DNA of 64,000 bases. It comes from an uncultured Bacteroidales bacterium (GTDB taxonomy: Bacteria; Bacteroidota; Bacteroidia; Bacteroidales; Muribaculaceae). The stretch is taken from positions 62,001 to 126,000 of the forward strand of contig CADBBK010000003.1 of the NCBI GenBank assembly GCA_902792895.1, read 5' to 3'. Shown here piece after piece: positions 17,098 to 27,161 of the stretch. The notes under the pieces are model-generated. The model was not told the origin of the DNA and did no database searches. It saw only the letters and a list, made by a program, of their open reading frames with translations. How positions within the stretch are numbered: position 1 is the first letter of the stretch; each line of letters opens with the position of its first letter. A program made the translations under genes and the position numbers.

Positions 17098-17228
17098 CGC
17101 TATTTTTGGTAAAATGCCCCAACTTTATAAAAAAAATTGGGAAAGCCGAACGCAATAAAGTTTACTTTAATTGCTGAGGCGCCTCCAAATTTATCCAAAG
17201 GCCGCTTTTTAAAGGACAAATAAAAAAC

Positions 17229-17258
17229 CTGAGGACATCAGCGTCCTGATGCCCTCAG
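17229..17258 (-). terminator. Terminator of the LRR-dockerin gene
   Basis: Stem CTGAGG-CATCAG / CTGATG-CCTCAG with single bulges; in the minus direction it is followed by GGTTTTTTATTT. Confidence 0.8.
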
Positions 17259-17290
17259 ATTAAATGTGTTGAAGGGAACTGTCCTGCCCG

Positions 17291-20200
17291 TTACTTCTTG
17301 ATAAAGTGGAAATCGCCCGTGATGTCGTTGAAATAGACGTCATAGATGCCGGCCTCTACCACGATGCTGGGCCCGTACCACAGACCCTCTCCCCAGGGGA
17401 ACGACATGCCGCCCCAGTTGGAGCCCCAGCCGTCGTCGGCCGAAAACTTGAGTTCGTTGTAGCCGTTGAAGGAGCAGTTCCTGAACAGCCAGTCGTGGTT
17501 GTTCTTGTAGGGGTTCAGGTTGGTCATGTGGAAGTTCGCATCGTCGACTGCCCAGTCGTTATGGGTTCCCACCATGGTGATGCTGCCATAGATCACTGGC
17601 GACGGTCCGGTGTAGGGCTCGACGGTGAAGGTGCCCGTGCGGGTGTCCAGCGTGATGACGTAATAGCCGTCAGCGCTTACGGTGAAGGCTTGAGCCTGGT
17701 CGCTGTTGCCGTGCACGAAGTTGCCATTCTGGTCTACTCCCCAACGGTCGTCCCAGTTGCCGGGGGTGTGCAGGACAAGGAGGTAGTCATAGTGGCTGAA
17801 GAAGCCTGTGTAGGTGAGCGTGCCCCTGCCCCTGTCGTCAAACTCGCCGGTGGGAAACAGCGGGATAAGACTCTGTCCGACGCATTGCGGTCCGCTGTTG
17901 TCCCACTCAATTGTTCCCACATTGGAGCCGATGAGGTACCACATGTCGATGCCGCCCATGGGCCAAGCACTCGTGAGCAGGTAGTCGATGAGGGCGCTCA
18001 CATCACTGATGGACACCTCGCCGTCGAGGTCGGCATCGGCGGCTTCAAGCACGATGTTGCCTCCCGTGAGCAGGTAGTCGATGAGGGCACTCACGTCGCT
18101 GATGGCCACCTCGCCGTCACCGTCCACGTCGCCGCGGATGGCGTCGGTGGCGAAGGTCGTCTCGCTGATGTGCTGGAACTTCTTCCAGATGGCGGTGTTG
18201 CCATAGGTGGTGGCAGTCCCCGTAGGCACCACCAACTGGGTGTTGGCGTAGTGGCTGTCGGTGAACGGCTCATAGAACACATGGGTGTGCGAGTCGTAGT
18301 GCTGCTGGCACACGGGAGGCACGGTGGCCTTGACCATGAGTTTCTGGAGTTGGGGCGTGTTGTTGAACGCCAGGTAGCCCAGCGAGGTGAGCGTCGAGGG
18401 CAGTTCGGCCTGCGTGATGCCGGTGCAGCCGCTGAAGGCGCTGCTCTCGATCGTCGTTACCCCCTCGGGGACGATGATGGTCGTCAAGCCCGTGTTGTCG
18501 AAGAAAGCCGAACTCTTGATGGTCCGCAACGTGGTGGGCATCACCACCTCCTGCAGGCCCGAAGCGCCGCGGAATGCGACCGAACCGATGGTTGCGGTGC
18601 CATCGGGGATGGTGTAACGGGTGGTCTTGCCGTTGGGGAAGGCTACCAGCATCGAGCGGTCCTTGCTGAACAGCACGCCGTCGATGCTCGTGTACTTGGT
18701 GTTGTAGGGGTGGACGAGGATCTCCTGCAGGTTAGGGCTGTAGCAGAAAGCAGAGCCGATGATGCTGTCCACACTGGCTGGAATCGAGAGCGACGTGAGC
18801 GCATTGATGTGGGAGAGCGAGAACTGGCCGATCTGTTTCAGTCCCTCATGCAGGCGCAGCGTCTGGAGGTTGGTGCAGCCGTAGAACGCATAGCCGCCAA
18901 TCTCGGTGACCGTGAAAGGCACCTCGGCACGGACCATGCTGGAACAGTTCATCAGTGAATTGTTGGCCAGCGCCTTCACCGTGCACAGGTTGCCAATGTA
19001 AGGCACCTTGGGAGGAATGCCGGGATCCATGATGCCGGTGCTGGTGGCATCAGTCACATTGACGTTATGGTTGTCGTCGATAGTGGTGAACTCGAGGCTG
19101 TCGACCGTGAAGGTCTTGCCCGACTGGAGCGTGGATATCATGTTGACATTGGGATAGAAATAGCTGGAGAGCCAGTTGTGGGACTGGTAGTCGCTCACCG
19201 CATTGCCGGGGACATAGAACGTGAAATCTTCATGTAAGCCGACAGCGTAGAAGGCATTACTGCCCACCGTCGGTGGCGCCGGGCTGGCAATGGTGATATC
19301 CGCAACCTCGGTGTCCATCTCGAAGGCGAGCGCTTCGATCTGCTTGATGGTGGAGGGCAGATAGACCGACTTCAACGAAGAGCAATTGCCAAAAGCATCC
19401 CGTCCGATGGTTTCCACTCCCTCGTCAATAACCACACGTTCGACACTGGAGTTCATGAAACATGCTTCGGTAATCTTCTTGATGCCTGAGGGGATGTAAA
19501 CCGACCGCAGCAGGGTGGTACCAGTAAACGAGTCATAATCGAGGGAGTCGGTCGAGTTCAAGATGGAATAGTGCTTGTCGGGGCGGCCACTAGGGTACTG
19601 CAACAGCGTCTTGCCGTCGCCGGTGTACAAGACTCCGTAGTTCGACATGTAATCCTGGTTTCCGGGATCCACGTCGATCTCGACCAGCGAAGCGCACTGA
19701 GCCCACGCAGCGTTACCGATAGCACTGACACTAGCGGGAACGTGGACGGTCGTGAGCTTGTCGCAGGCCTGGAATGCGATCTCTCCAATGGATGTAAGCC
19801 CCTCGGGCAGTGTCACTGAATACAGGTTGTCGCAGCCGAAGAATGCTCCCCGGGTGATGGCCCTGGTGCCGGCAGGAACCTGATAGTCGGTGCCCAGCAT
19901 GTTGGGGTAGGCAACAAGCGTGTCCAGCGCTGCAGTGAACAGCACGCCGTTCTGCGAGCGGTAATGGGTGTTGCCGCTGCTGACGTAGATGTAACTAAGT
20001 GAGGTGCATTCGCTCAAGGCCGCCTCGGCAATGGTCGTCACGCTGGCAGGAATCGAGAACGTCGGCAACGATGTGCATGACTGAAAAGCACCGTTCTGGA
20101 TGGTCTCTACACCATTCTGAATGGTGACTGAAGCCAGGCTCCTGCAGTTATAAAAAGCAAAATAGGAAATCTCGCGGACCGACGATGGGATAGTCACCTG

Positions 20201-20680
20201 GGTCAGCGATGTGCATTGGAGGAAACACTGCCGGCCCAGGAAGGTGACGTTGTTGCCTATCGTGACACTTGACAAGTTTGAGCAGCTCATGAAGGCAAAC
20301 TCATCGACAAGAGTCACACTGTTAGGAATGACAACCGCCGCCAGGCTAGAACACTGATAGAACGCGCCATAGTTGATGGAAGTGACCGTGTTGGGAATAG
20401 TGATGCCTGTCAAGTCGGGGCTCCCACGGAAGGCCATCCGTCCGATGGCTTTCACCTGATAGGTGACGCCTTGGTAGGTGACACTCGACGGGATGGTGAT
20501 GTCGCCGCTATAGTAGTTGAAGTTGGTGTCCTTGTAGGTCACTTCAACAGTGTTGGATCCGGTGATGTTGTAGTAAATGCCATATCTCTCAAAATCGTAG
20601 GCATTGGCTGGCAATGCCAATGCAAGACATGCTGCCAGAGCAGCTAACGTCATGAAGTGAATCGTTTTTTTCATAAGCAT
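17291..20680 (-). CDS. Large BspA-like LRR surface protein with two dockerin-like repeats and SusE/F-like C-terminus
   Basis: The 1129-residue protein has a signal peptide (cleaved near ALPANA). About 35 LRR_5/BspA repeats ('L-x-x-V-x-I-P-x-S-V-T-x-I-G-x-x-A-F') cover roughly residues 45-830, with a beta-rich interruption near 520-570. Two calcium-binding dockerin-like units follow (RGDVDGDGEVAISDVSALID and ADLDGEVSISDVSALIDYLL), encoded by nearly identical DNA at 17977-18027 and 18068-18118. The last 240 residues resemble SusE/SusF starch-binding or carbohydrate-binding modules (YLIGSNVGTIEWD...; TMVGTHNDWAVDD). The likely role is surface adhesion or glycan binding. ATG 20674 is an alternative start. 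A perfect promoter lies upstream. Confidence 0.82.
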   Translation of the reverse strand: MLMKKTIHFMTLAALAACLALALPANAYDFERYGIYYNITGSNTVEVTYKDTNFNYYSGDITIPSSVTYQGVTYQVKAIGRMAFRGSPDLTGITIPNTVTSINYGAFYQCSSLAAVVIPNSVTLVDEFAFMSCSNLSSVTIGNNVTFLGRQCFLQCTSLTQVTIPSSVREISYFAFYNCRSLASVTIQNGVETIQNGAFQSCTSLPTFSIPASVTTIAEAALSECTSLSYIYVSSGNTHYRSQNGVLFTAALDTLVAYPNMLGTDYQVPAGTRAITRGAFFGCDNLYSVTLPEGLTSIGEIAFQACDKLTTVHVPASVSAIGNAAWAQCASLVEIDVDPGNQDYMSNYGVLYTGDGKTLLQYPSGRPDKHYSILNSTDSLDYDSFTGTTLLRSVYIPSGIKKITEACFMNSSVERVVIDEGVETIGRDAFGNCSSLKSVYLPSTIKQIEALAFEMDTEVADITIASPAPPTVGSNAFYAVGLHEDFTFYVPGNAVSDYQSHNWLSSYFYPNVNMISTLQSGKTFTVDSLEFTTIDDNHNVNVTDATSTGIMDPGIPPKVPYIGNLCTVKALANNSLMNCSSMVRAEVPFTVTEIGGYAFYGCTNLQTLRLHEGLKQIGQFSLSHINALTSLSIPASVDSIIGSAFCYSPNLQEILVHPYNTKYTSIDGVLFSKDRSMLVAFPNGKTTRYTIPDGTATIGSVAFRGASGLQEVVMPTTLRTIKSSAFFDNTGLTTIIVPEGVTTIESSAFSGCTGITQAELPSTLTSLGYLAFNNTPQLQKLMVKATVPPVCQQHYDSHTHVFYEPFTDSHYANTQLVVPTGTATTYGNTAIWKKFQHISETTFATDAIRGDVDGDGEVAISDVSALIDYLLTGGNIVLEAADADLDGEVSISDVSALIDYLLTSAWPMGGIDMWYLIGSNVGTIEWDNSGPQCVGQSLIPLFPTGEFDDRGRGTLTYTGFFSHYDYLLVLHTPGNWDDRWGVDQNGNFVHGNSDQAQAFTVSADGYYVITLDTRTGTFTVEPYTGPSPVIYGSITMVGTHNDWAVDDANFHMTNLNPYKNNHDWLFRNCSFNGYNELKFSADDGWGSNWGGMSFPWGEGLWYGPSIVVEAGIYDVYFNDITGDFHFIKK

Positions 20681-20716
20681 TGGGTTTTTATAATGTTATT
20701 GATTGTTTCTAAAATG

Positions 20717-20748
20717 CAAATTTAGTTATAATCGACGTTATTTGCAAA
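20717..20748 (-). promoter_or_regulatory. Promoter of the LRR-dockerin gene
   Basis: On the minus strand TTTG (20745-20748), a 20-nt spacer and TAAATTTG (20717-20724). The ATG is about 37 nt downstream. Confidence 0.75.
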
Positions 20749-20805
20749 TGAATGAAACGGAATAAGGAATTTTCTCTGAAATTTTTAAGTTTTTTGCAAC
20801 ATTAT

Positions 20806-20836
20806 TTTGCAAATATGTATTTTTCTCCTAACTTTG
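20806..20836 (+). promoter_or_regulatory. Promoter of the DUF4492-cydAB operon
   Basis: TTTG (20806-20809), 19-nt spacer, TAACTTTG (20829-20836); divergent from the LRR-dockerin promoter 70 bases away. Confidence 0.75.
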
Positions 20837-20866
20837 TGAGTTGTTTAACGTTAATCCGCCATTGCC

Positions 20867-21100
20867 ATGAGTGACAATCAGGGTAACCAACAGGGTTTCT
20901 GGTCGCGCGTGTTCCATCTGTACTACGATGGATTCCGCAGCATGACTGTGGGGAAGACGTTGTGGCTCATCATTTTCATCAAGCTCTTCATCTTCTTTGT
21001 CGTCATCAAGTTGCTGTTTTTCCCTAATTTTTTGAGTACCAAGTGTGATACCGAACAGGAAAAGTCCGAGTATGTGCGGCATCAGTTGACCGACCGTTAA
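20867..21100 (+). CDS. DUF4492 small membrane protein of the cytochrome bd operon
   Basis: The 77-residue protein has one central hydrophobic helix (about residues 32-52, TLWLIIFIKLFIFFVVIKLL) between short charged ends, with FWSRVFHLYYDGFRSMT before it. DUF4492 genes stand directly before cydA across Bacteroidota. A role as a small accessory subunit of cytochrome bd, analogous to CydX/CydS, is an inference from size, topology and position. It is 44 nt upstream of cydA under the promoter at 20806-20836. Confidence 0.85.
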   Translation: MSDNQGNQQGFWSRVFHLYYDGFRSMTVGKTLWLIIFIKLFIFFVVIKLLFFPNFLSTKCDTEQEKSEYVRHQLTDR

Positions 21101-21144
21101 CCTATTGACCGACAATGAACTATATACTTTAAACATGACATAGT

Positions 21145-22722
21145 ATGGAAGAATTAATCAATGTAGTTGACTGGTCGCGAGCGCAGTTTGCTCTCACGGC
21201 AATCTACCATTGGCTGTTCGTGCCGTTGACGCTGGGCCTGGGCATCATCGTCGCCGTGATGGAGACGATATACCTCAAGACCAAGAGCGAGAAATGGCTG
21301 GCGACAACCAAATTCTGGATGACCATCTTCGGTGTGAACTTTGCCATCGGTGTGGCAACAGGTATCATCCTGGAGTTTGAGTTCGGTACCAACTGGTCCA
21401 ATTACAGCTGGTTTGTGGGCGACATCTTCGGAGCGCCGTTGGCTGTGGAGGGCATTTTGGCCTTCTTCATGGAATCGACGTTCATCGCCGTGATGTTCTT
21501 CGGCTGGAAGAAGGTGAGCCCCAAGTTCCACCTGGCAGCCACCTGGCTCACGGCCATCGGTGCCAGCCTGTCGGCGCTGTGGATTCTCGTGGCCAACGCA
21601 TGGATGCAGTATCCCACGGGTTGTGAGTTCAACCCTGCCACGATGCGCAACGAGATGACGAGCTTTGCCGCCGTTGCCCTCTCGCCGATGGCGATGAGCA
21701 AGTTTTTCCACACGGTGCTGAGCGCCTGGACGTTGGGCGGCGTGTTCGTGTGCGGCGTGTGCGGCTGGATGATGCTCAAGAAGCGTAATTTGGACCATTG
21801 CTGGCGCAGCCTCAAGGTGGGTGCCTGGGTGGGCGTTATCGGCATCGTGCTCACGATGATTACCGGTGACACGAGCGCCGTGACCGTGGCCAAGTACCAG
21901 CCCATGAAACTTGCTGCCATGGAGGGCCTGTACAAGGGCGACCACGGGCAGTCGATTGTGGCCTTCGGTATCCTGAATCCCTCCAAGCAGGCTTTTGACG
22001 ACCAAGATCCCTACCTGTTCGACATCAGCATCCCCTACGGCCTGTCGTTCCTGGCAACGCACGATTTCAAGGCATTTGTTCCCGGCATCGAGGACATCAT
22101 CAATGGTGTGACCTATGACAACGAGGGCAATGAGGTGAACACCGTTTCCTATGCCGAGCGCATGGAGCGCGGGCGCCGTCTGCAGGACATGCTCTCGCAG
22201 TATGATGCCGCCACGCGCAGCGATAACCGCTTGATGGTTGACAGCCTCAAGAACGCCATCAATGCCGACTTCAAGAATTTCGGCTATGCCTATCTCGACA
22301 AACCCGAGGAGGCAATTCCCAATGTGCCGCTGACGTTCTACACTTTCCACTTCATGGTGACGGTGGGCGGTTACCTGATGCTGTTCCTGCTGCTGGCATT
22401 GCTCTTTGTTTACAAGCCTAACATCCTCATCAAGGCGAAATGGGCCAAGTGGTGGCACATCCTGGCCATCATCACCATTCCTCTCACCTATCTGTGCAGC
22501 GCCAGCGGCTGGATTGTCGCCGAGGTGGGCCGTCAGCCGTGGACCATCCAGGACCTGATGCCCAACAAGGTGGCTATCAGCGACCTGAGCGCAGGCTATG
22601 TGCAGGTGACTTTCTGGATTTTTGCCGTGGTGTTCACGGCCTTGCTGATTGCCGACATCGGCATCATCTGTAAGCAGATTTCCAAGAAGTCGCAGACCGA
22701 TTTAGATACCGTTAACGATTAA
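21145..22722 (+). CDS. cydA: Cytochrome bd ubiquinol oxidase subunit I
   Basis: The 525-residue inner-membrane subunit carries quinol oxidation and the haems. The first haem ligand is His22 in AIYHWLFVPLTLG. A later His in SKFFHTVLSAWTLGG and Met in TFYHFMVTVGG-like FHFMVTVGG correspond to the b595/b558 ligands. The GRQPW motif is intact (EVGRQPWTIQDLMP). The periplasmic loop before the GRQPW part is long (residues about 270-385), as in other Bacteroidota. The enzyme is a high-affinity terminal oxidase used by gut Bacteroidales at nanomolar oxygen. cydB follows after 21 nt. Confidence 0.93.
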   Translation: MEELINVVDWSRAQFALTAIYHWLFVPLTLGLGIIVAVMETIYLKTKSEKWLATTKFWMTIFGVNFAIGVATGIILEFEFGTNWSNYSWFVGDIFGAPLAVEGILAFFMESTFIAVMFFGWKKVSPKFHLAATWLTAIGASLSALWILVANAWMQYPTGCEFNPATMRNEMTSFAAVALSPMAMSKFFHTVLSAWTLGGVFVCGVCGWMMLKKRNLDHCWRSLKVGAWVGVIGIVLTMITGDTSAVTVAKYQPMKLAAMEGLYKGDHGQSIVAFGILNPSKQAFDDQDPYLFDISIPYGLSFLATHDFKAFVPGIEDIINGVTYDNEGNEVNTVSYAERMERGRRLQDMLSQYDAATRSDNRLMVDSLKNAINADFKNFGYAYLDKPEEAIPNVPLTFYTFHFMVTVGGYLMLFLLLALLFVYKPNILIKAKWAKWWHILAIITIPLTYLCSASGWIVAEVGRQPWTIQDLMPNKVAISDLSAGYVQVTFWIFAVVFTALLIADIGIICKQISKKSQTDLDTVND

Positions 22723-22743
22723 CCAGAAAGGAGGAACCAAGTC

Positions 22744-23883
22744 ATGACTACATACAATCTATTGCAGAATTATTGGTGGCTCATCATGTCGGTGCTGGGC
22801 GCTTTGCTGGTGTTCCTGCTCATGGTGCAGGGCGGTCAGTCGATGCTCATTCATTATGCCAAGCCCGACAAGCGTGCGTTGCTCATCAATTCGATGGGCC
22901 GCAAGTGGGAACTGACCTACACGACGCTGGTGACCTTTGGCGGTGCCTTCTTCGCGTCGTTCCCGTTGTTCTACAGCACGAGTTTCGGCGGTGCCTATTG
23001 GCTGTGGATGCTCATCCTGTTCAGTTTCGTTATCCAGGCCATCAGTTACGAGTACCGCTCCAAGCCTGGTAACATCTATGGGTCGCGTTTCTACGACACA
23101 TTGTTGCTGATTAACGGTATTGTGGGCCCCGTGCTGCTAGGTGTGGCGGTGGCCACGATGTTCTTCGGTGCTGAGTTCACGGTGACCAAGAACAACATCC
23201 TCAACGTGCAGGCATCAACCATCTCGCAGTGGGGACCGCGGCACGGCCTGGAGGCTATTGCCTGCTGGAAGTGCCTGCTGTTCGGCTTCATGGTGTTCTT
23301 CCTGGCCAGGACGTTGGCCTCGCTCTACTTCATCAACAACATCGATGACGAGGAGGTGGACAAGAGCCAGCACAAGTTGCTGCTGGTCAATGCCGCTGTG
23401 TTCGTTATCCTGTTCCTTGCCACGGTGGCCGTGATTTTGACGTCGCCTGGCGTGGGCTATGACGACAGCGGCAATGTCGAGTGGGTGCCCCTGAAGTATC
23501 TCAAGAACTACCTCACCATGTGGTGGGCACTGATTATCCTGCTGCTGGGCGTGGTGATGGTGCTCTTCGGCATCGGCAAGACCTTGTGGAAGGCCGATTA
23601 CCGCAGCGGCATCTGGCCTGCAGGCATCGGCACCGTACTGGTGGTGTTGACACTCTTCTGGGTAGTAGGTTACAATAATACCGCTTATCTGCCCTCGCTG
23701 CTCGACGTACAGAGTTCGCTCACGCTGCGCAACAGTTCGTCTAGCGAATTCACCCTCACGGTGATGAGCGTGGTATCGATTCTCGTACCCTTTGTTCTGG
23801 CCTATATCGCCTACTGCTGGTATAAGATGGATCACCGCAAACTCACTAGCGACGAACTCGACCACACCGATCACAAGTACTAA
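22744..23883 (+). CDS. cydB: Cytochrome bd ubiquinol oxidase subunit II
   Basis: The 379-residue polytopic partner of CydA has the family features GGQSMLIHYAKPDKRALLINSMGRKWELTYTTLVTFGGAFFA in its first two helices and eight to nine hydrophobic segments in all. Its start is preceded by AGAAAGGAGG (22726-22735), an unusually strong Shine-Dalgarno for this phylum, suggesting stoichiometric translation with cydA. The gene ends before a hairpin terminator. Confidence 0.92.
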   Translation: MTTYNLLQNYWWLIMSVLGALLVFLLMVQGGQSMLIHYAKPDKRALLINSMGRKWELTYTTLVTFGGAFFASFPLFYSTSFGGAYWLWMLILFSFVIQAISYEYRSKPGNIYGSRFYDTLLLINGIVGPVLLGVAVATMFFGAEFTVTKNNILNVQASTISQWGPRHGLEAIACWKCLLFGFMVFFLARTLASLYFINNIDDEEVDKSQHKLLLVNAAVFVILFLATVAVILTSPGVGYDDSGNVEWVPLKYLKNYLTMWWALIILLLGVVMVLFGIGKTLWKADYRSGIWPAGIGTVLVVLTLFWVVGYNNTAYLPSLLDVQSSLTLRNSSSSEFTLTVMSVVSILVPFVLAYIAYCWYKMDHRKLTSDELDHTDHKY

Positions 23884-23910
23884 GCCAGGCCTAGCCTGTT
23901 AACTTTCCGC

Positions 23911-23957
23911 TTTTTGTCGGGCATTGTTGGACTTGGTCTGACGATGTCCGACAAAAA
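23911..23957 (+). terminator. Terminator after cydB
   Basis: Arms TTTTTGTCGGGCATT (23911-23925) and GATGTCCGACAAAAA (23943-23957) with two mismatches near the loop. Confidence 0.65.
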
Positions 23958-24029
23958 CTGTGTTTTGGCTATCGAATACCAGGATTTTTTTGTATCTTCG
24001 CAGTCCAAAAGACTAAAACGACTACAATC

Positions 24030-25106
24030 ATGAATGTAAAGATTAACGATATCGTGCGCTTTCTCAACGATGTGGGAGGCGGCAGAGTGACAAGGATTGA
24101 AGGGAAAAACATCTATGTCGAGGACAAGGATGGCTTTGAGCGTCCCGTGTTGGAGCGGGAATTGGTCGTCGTGGGGCAGGCAGGAACCAAGGCCTCGGCC
24201 TATGAACGCCCGCTCGACATCCGCACCCGTCAGGTCGAGCCCGACAAACCCGCGCCCAGACCCCAGCCCGCCCCTGAGCCCACGTTGCCCATCGAGGAGA
24301 CGCCCGAGGGCGAGGTGCTGAATGTCGTGCTGGGCTATGAGGCCCGCGAAATCAAGCACTTGAACACGACCACGTTCTATGCCTCGCTGGTCAACGACTC
24401 CAACTATTTCCTCTATTTCACCTACATGACGCGCGGCGACGGTGAGGGCGAGTGGAAAACCCGCTACCACGGCATTGTCGAGCCCAACATCCAGGTGCAG
24501 CTCGAGGAGTTCGGCCACGATGACCTCAACGACATGACGCACATCGCTGTGCAGTATGTCGCTTTCAAGCAGGGCAAGGGCTTTAAGTTGAAGAATCCTG
24601 CACTCATCGAGCAGCGCCTCGACGTGACCAAGTTCTACAAGGTGCACTGTTTCCACGAGAACCCCTACTTTGACGTGCCCGTCATCGCAGTGGAGATTGT
24701 GACCAACGACCGTCCTGCCCGCATGATGCACATCGACAGTGGCGAACTCGAGCGGGCCATGAAGGAGAAAAAGCGCATGGACCGTCCGCAGCGCAAACCC
24801 GTGCAGAAAAAGGTTGATAACAACGGTATCATCGTTCAGGACCTGCACATTACCTCGCTGATGGACAACCTGACCGGGATGACGCCCGGTGCCATCCTCG
24901 AGTATCAGATGGACAAATTCCGTGAGGTGATGGATGCCAACCTGAACAAGCATGGTCAGCGCATTGTCTTCATCCACGGCAAGGGCGAGGGCAAGTTGCG
25001 CCAGCACCTGCTGAGCGAGCTCAAGCGCCGCTACCCGCGCTGCACGGCCCAGGACGCCAGCTTCCGCGAGTACGGCTTCGGGGCCACTCAGGTCACGATT
25101 CACTAA
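24030..25106 (+). CDS. DUF2027 / Smr-domain protein
   Basis: The 358-residue protein begins with a KOW/Tudor-like unit (MNVKINDIVRFLNDVGGG...), followed by a Pro-rich linker (about 75-95), a beta-sandwich DUF2027 domain (about 100-240) and a C-terminal Smr domain. The Smr domain shows DLHI near 271, then the HGKGEGKLR motif and a final TQVTIH. Smr domains are endonucleases acting on DNA or stalled-ribosome mRNA; this Bacteroidota fusion is uncharacterised. A near-consensus -7 box (TATCTTCG) lies at 23993-24000. It is followed by a long hairpin. Confidence 0.82.
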   Translation: MNVKINDIVRFLNDVGGGRVTRIEGKNIYVEDKDGFERPVLERELVVVGQAGTKASAYERPLDIRTRQVEPDKPAPRPQPAPEPTLPIEETPEGEVLNVVLGYEAREIKHLNTTTFYASLVNDSNYFLYFTYMTRGDGEGEWKTRYHGIVEPNIQVQLEEFGHDDLNDMTHIAVQYVAFKQGKGFKLKNPALIEQRLDVTKFYKVHCFHENPYFDVPVIAVEIVTNDRPARMMHIDSGELERAMKEKKRMDRPQRKPVQKKVDNNGIIVQDLHITSLMDNLTGMTPGAILEYQMDKFREVMDANLNKHGQRIVFIHGKGEGKLRQHLLSELKRRYPRCTAQDASFREYGFGATQVTIH

Positions 25107-25140
25107 TCCCCCATAAAAACGACAACGTTTATCATAGGAA

Positions 25141-25205
25141 AACAAGAAATACAACAAATACAAGAATCTGTGTTTCAGTGATTTGTATTTGTTGTATTTC
25201 TTGTT
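25141..25205. terminator. Long bidirectional hairpin between convergent genes
   Basis: A perfect 23-bp inverted repeat (25141-25163 with 25183-25205) with a 19-nt loop; the arms are built from AACAAGAAATACAACAAATA. It separates the Smr gene and the convergent YgjP-like gene. Confidence 0.75.
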
Positions 25206-25207
25206 TT

Positions 25208-25918
25208 TTACTTGAGGATGGGGAAGTGGAATTGGCGGAGTTGGCGTTCGAGCTGTTTTTCTTGCCCGTCGGTGTATTGGTTGCACAGGGCATGGAACTG
25301 GGGGGAGTGGTTCATGTAGGTGAGGTGGGCCAACTCGTGGCAGATGATGTATCGCACAAGGGGTTCGGGCAGGAACATGAGGTTGCGGGAAAGCTGGATG
25401 ACCTTTTTGGCGGTGCAGTGCCCCAACTTTCTCATGCCGCGTCCCACCTCCAAGCCTGCAGGCTTGAGTCCCAACTCGTCAGCCACACGTTGGGCAAACG
25501 GCAACAGGACAGCATGAGCTTGAACGTCCATGGCGCGCCCGATGACGTTGGAAAGGGTACGCTTGACATTGTCGTCGTCAAGATTGGCACTCTCATGGAC
25601 TTGCAGGTGTAACGTGTCGCCATCCCAATGGTTGAGGATATAACCCGGCATGCGGCTCTGTGACTCAATGACAACCCGGCACTTGTAGCACTCGATGACC
25701 TGCCCCAGGTGGAACGTTACCGAGTCTGGGCGCGGAAGAGTGCGCAATCGCTCACGGTTCATGTCCACCATGCGCTGCAGGTCCCCCACCGAGGCACCCA
25801 ATGGCGCCCGCATCAGCAACAGGCCATCGGCATGATAAGTGAACCGCACCGAGGTCATGCCCCGGCGCAGTTCCACATGTATCTTCCCGAACTCTTTGTC
25901 CTCGATATAGCCTTTCAT
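25208..25918 (-). CDS. YgjP/SprT-like metal-dependent peptidase (DUF45)
   Basis: The 236-residue cytoplasmic protein has the zincin motif HELAHLTYMNHSPQFH (two His and Glu of HExxH, with a downstream His), characteristic of YgjP-like predicted metallopeptidases. An N-terminal beta-rich domain precedes a conserved region (GLKPAGLEVGRGMRKLGHC). The biological substrate is unknown in the family. The gene stands alone and converges on the Smr gene. ATG 25918 is the only reasonable start. Confidence 0.83.
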   Translation of the reverse strand: MKGYIEDKEFGKIHVELRRGMTSVRFTYHADGLLLMRAPLGASVGDLQRMVDMNRERLRTLPRPDSVTFHLGQVIECYKCRVVIESQSRMPGYILNHWDGDTLHLQVHESANLDDDNVKRTLSNVIGRAMDVQAHAVLLPFAQRVADELGLKPAGLEVGRGMRKLGHCTAKKVIQLSRNLMFLPEPLVRYIICHELAHLTYMNHSPQFHALCNQYTDGQEKQLERQLRQFHFPILK

Positions 25919-25926
25919 GGCTTTTT

Positions 25927-25978
25927 AAACTACGAATTACGCTAATTAAACTAATGATAATCCGTTAATTCGTAGTTT
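25927..25978. repeat. AATTCG-type inverted repeat (trpS terminator; dispersed repeat copy 2)
   Basis: Perfect 13-bp arms AAACTACGAATTA (25927-25939) and TAATTCGTAGTTT (25966-25978). The inner ACGCTAATTAAACTAAT resembles the units at 9688 and 55063. It lies just after the trpS stop and is followed by A/T runs on both sides, so it may also end transcription. Confidence 0.65.
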
Positions 25979-25988
25979 TTAAAAAAGA

Positions 25989-27062
<1,074 letters not shown>

Positions 27063-27097
27063 ATTCAAAATAGTTGTATTTTCAATTTTTGTGGCTG

Positions 27098-27105
27098 CAA
27101 AGGTA
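27098..27105 (-). promoter_or_regulatory. -7 box (TACCTTTG) of trpS
   Basis: Exact TAnnTTTG match on the minus strand, 36 nt before the ATG. The (GAAAACT)n heptamer array starts 7 nt further upstream and occupies the place of the -33 element. Confidence 0.6.
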
Positions 27106-27111
27106 GTAAAT

Positions 27112-27146
27112 AGTTTTCAGTTTTCAGTTTTCGTTTTTCAGTTTTT
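27112..27146. repeat. AGTTTTC heptamer array upstream of trpS
   Basis: Five consecutive 7-bp units: AGTTTTC three times, GTTTTTC, AGTTTTT. Confidence 0.8.
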
Positions 27147-27161
27147 TAGGAGCGGGTGTGG

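Noticed and set aside
17306-18958. 550-residue plus-strand open frame
   Set aside because: Antisense to the LRR-dockerin gene; no start signal or recognisable motif.
21154-22458. 434-residue minus-strand open frame
   Set aside because: Antisense to cydA, whose haem ligands and GRQPW motif are intact.
23880-25286. 468-residue minus-strand open frame
   Set aside because: Antisense to the DUF2027-Smr gene and runs through the long hairpin at 25141-25205.
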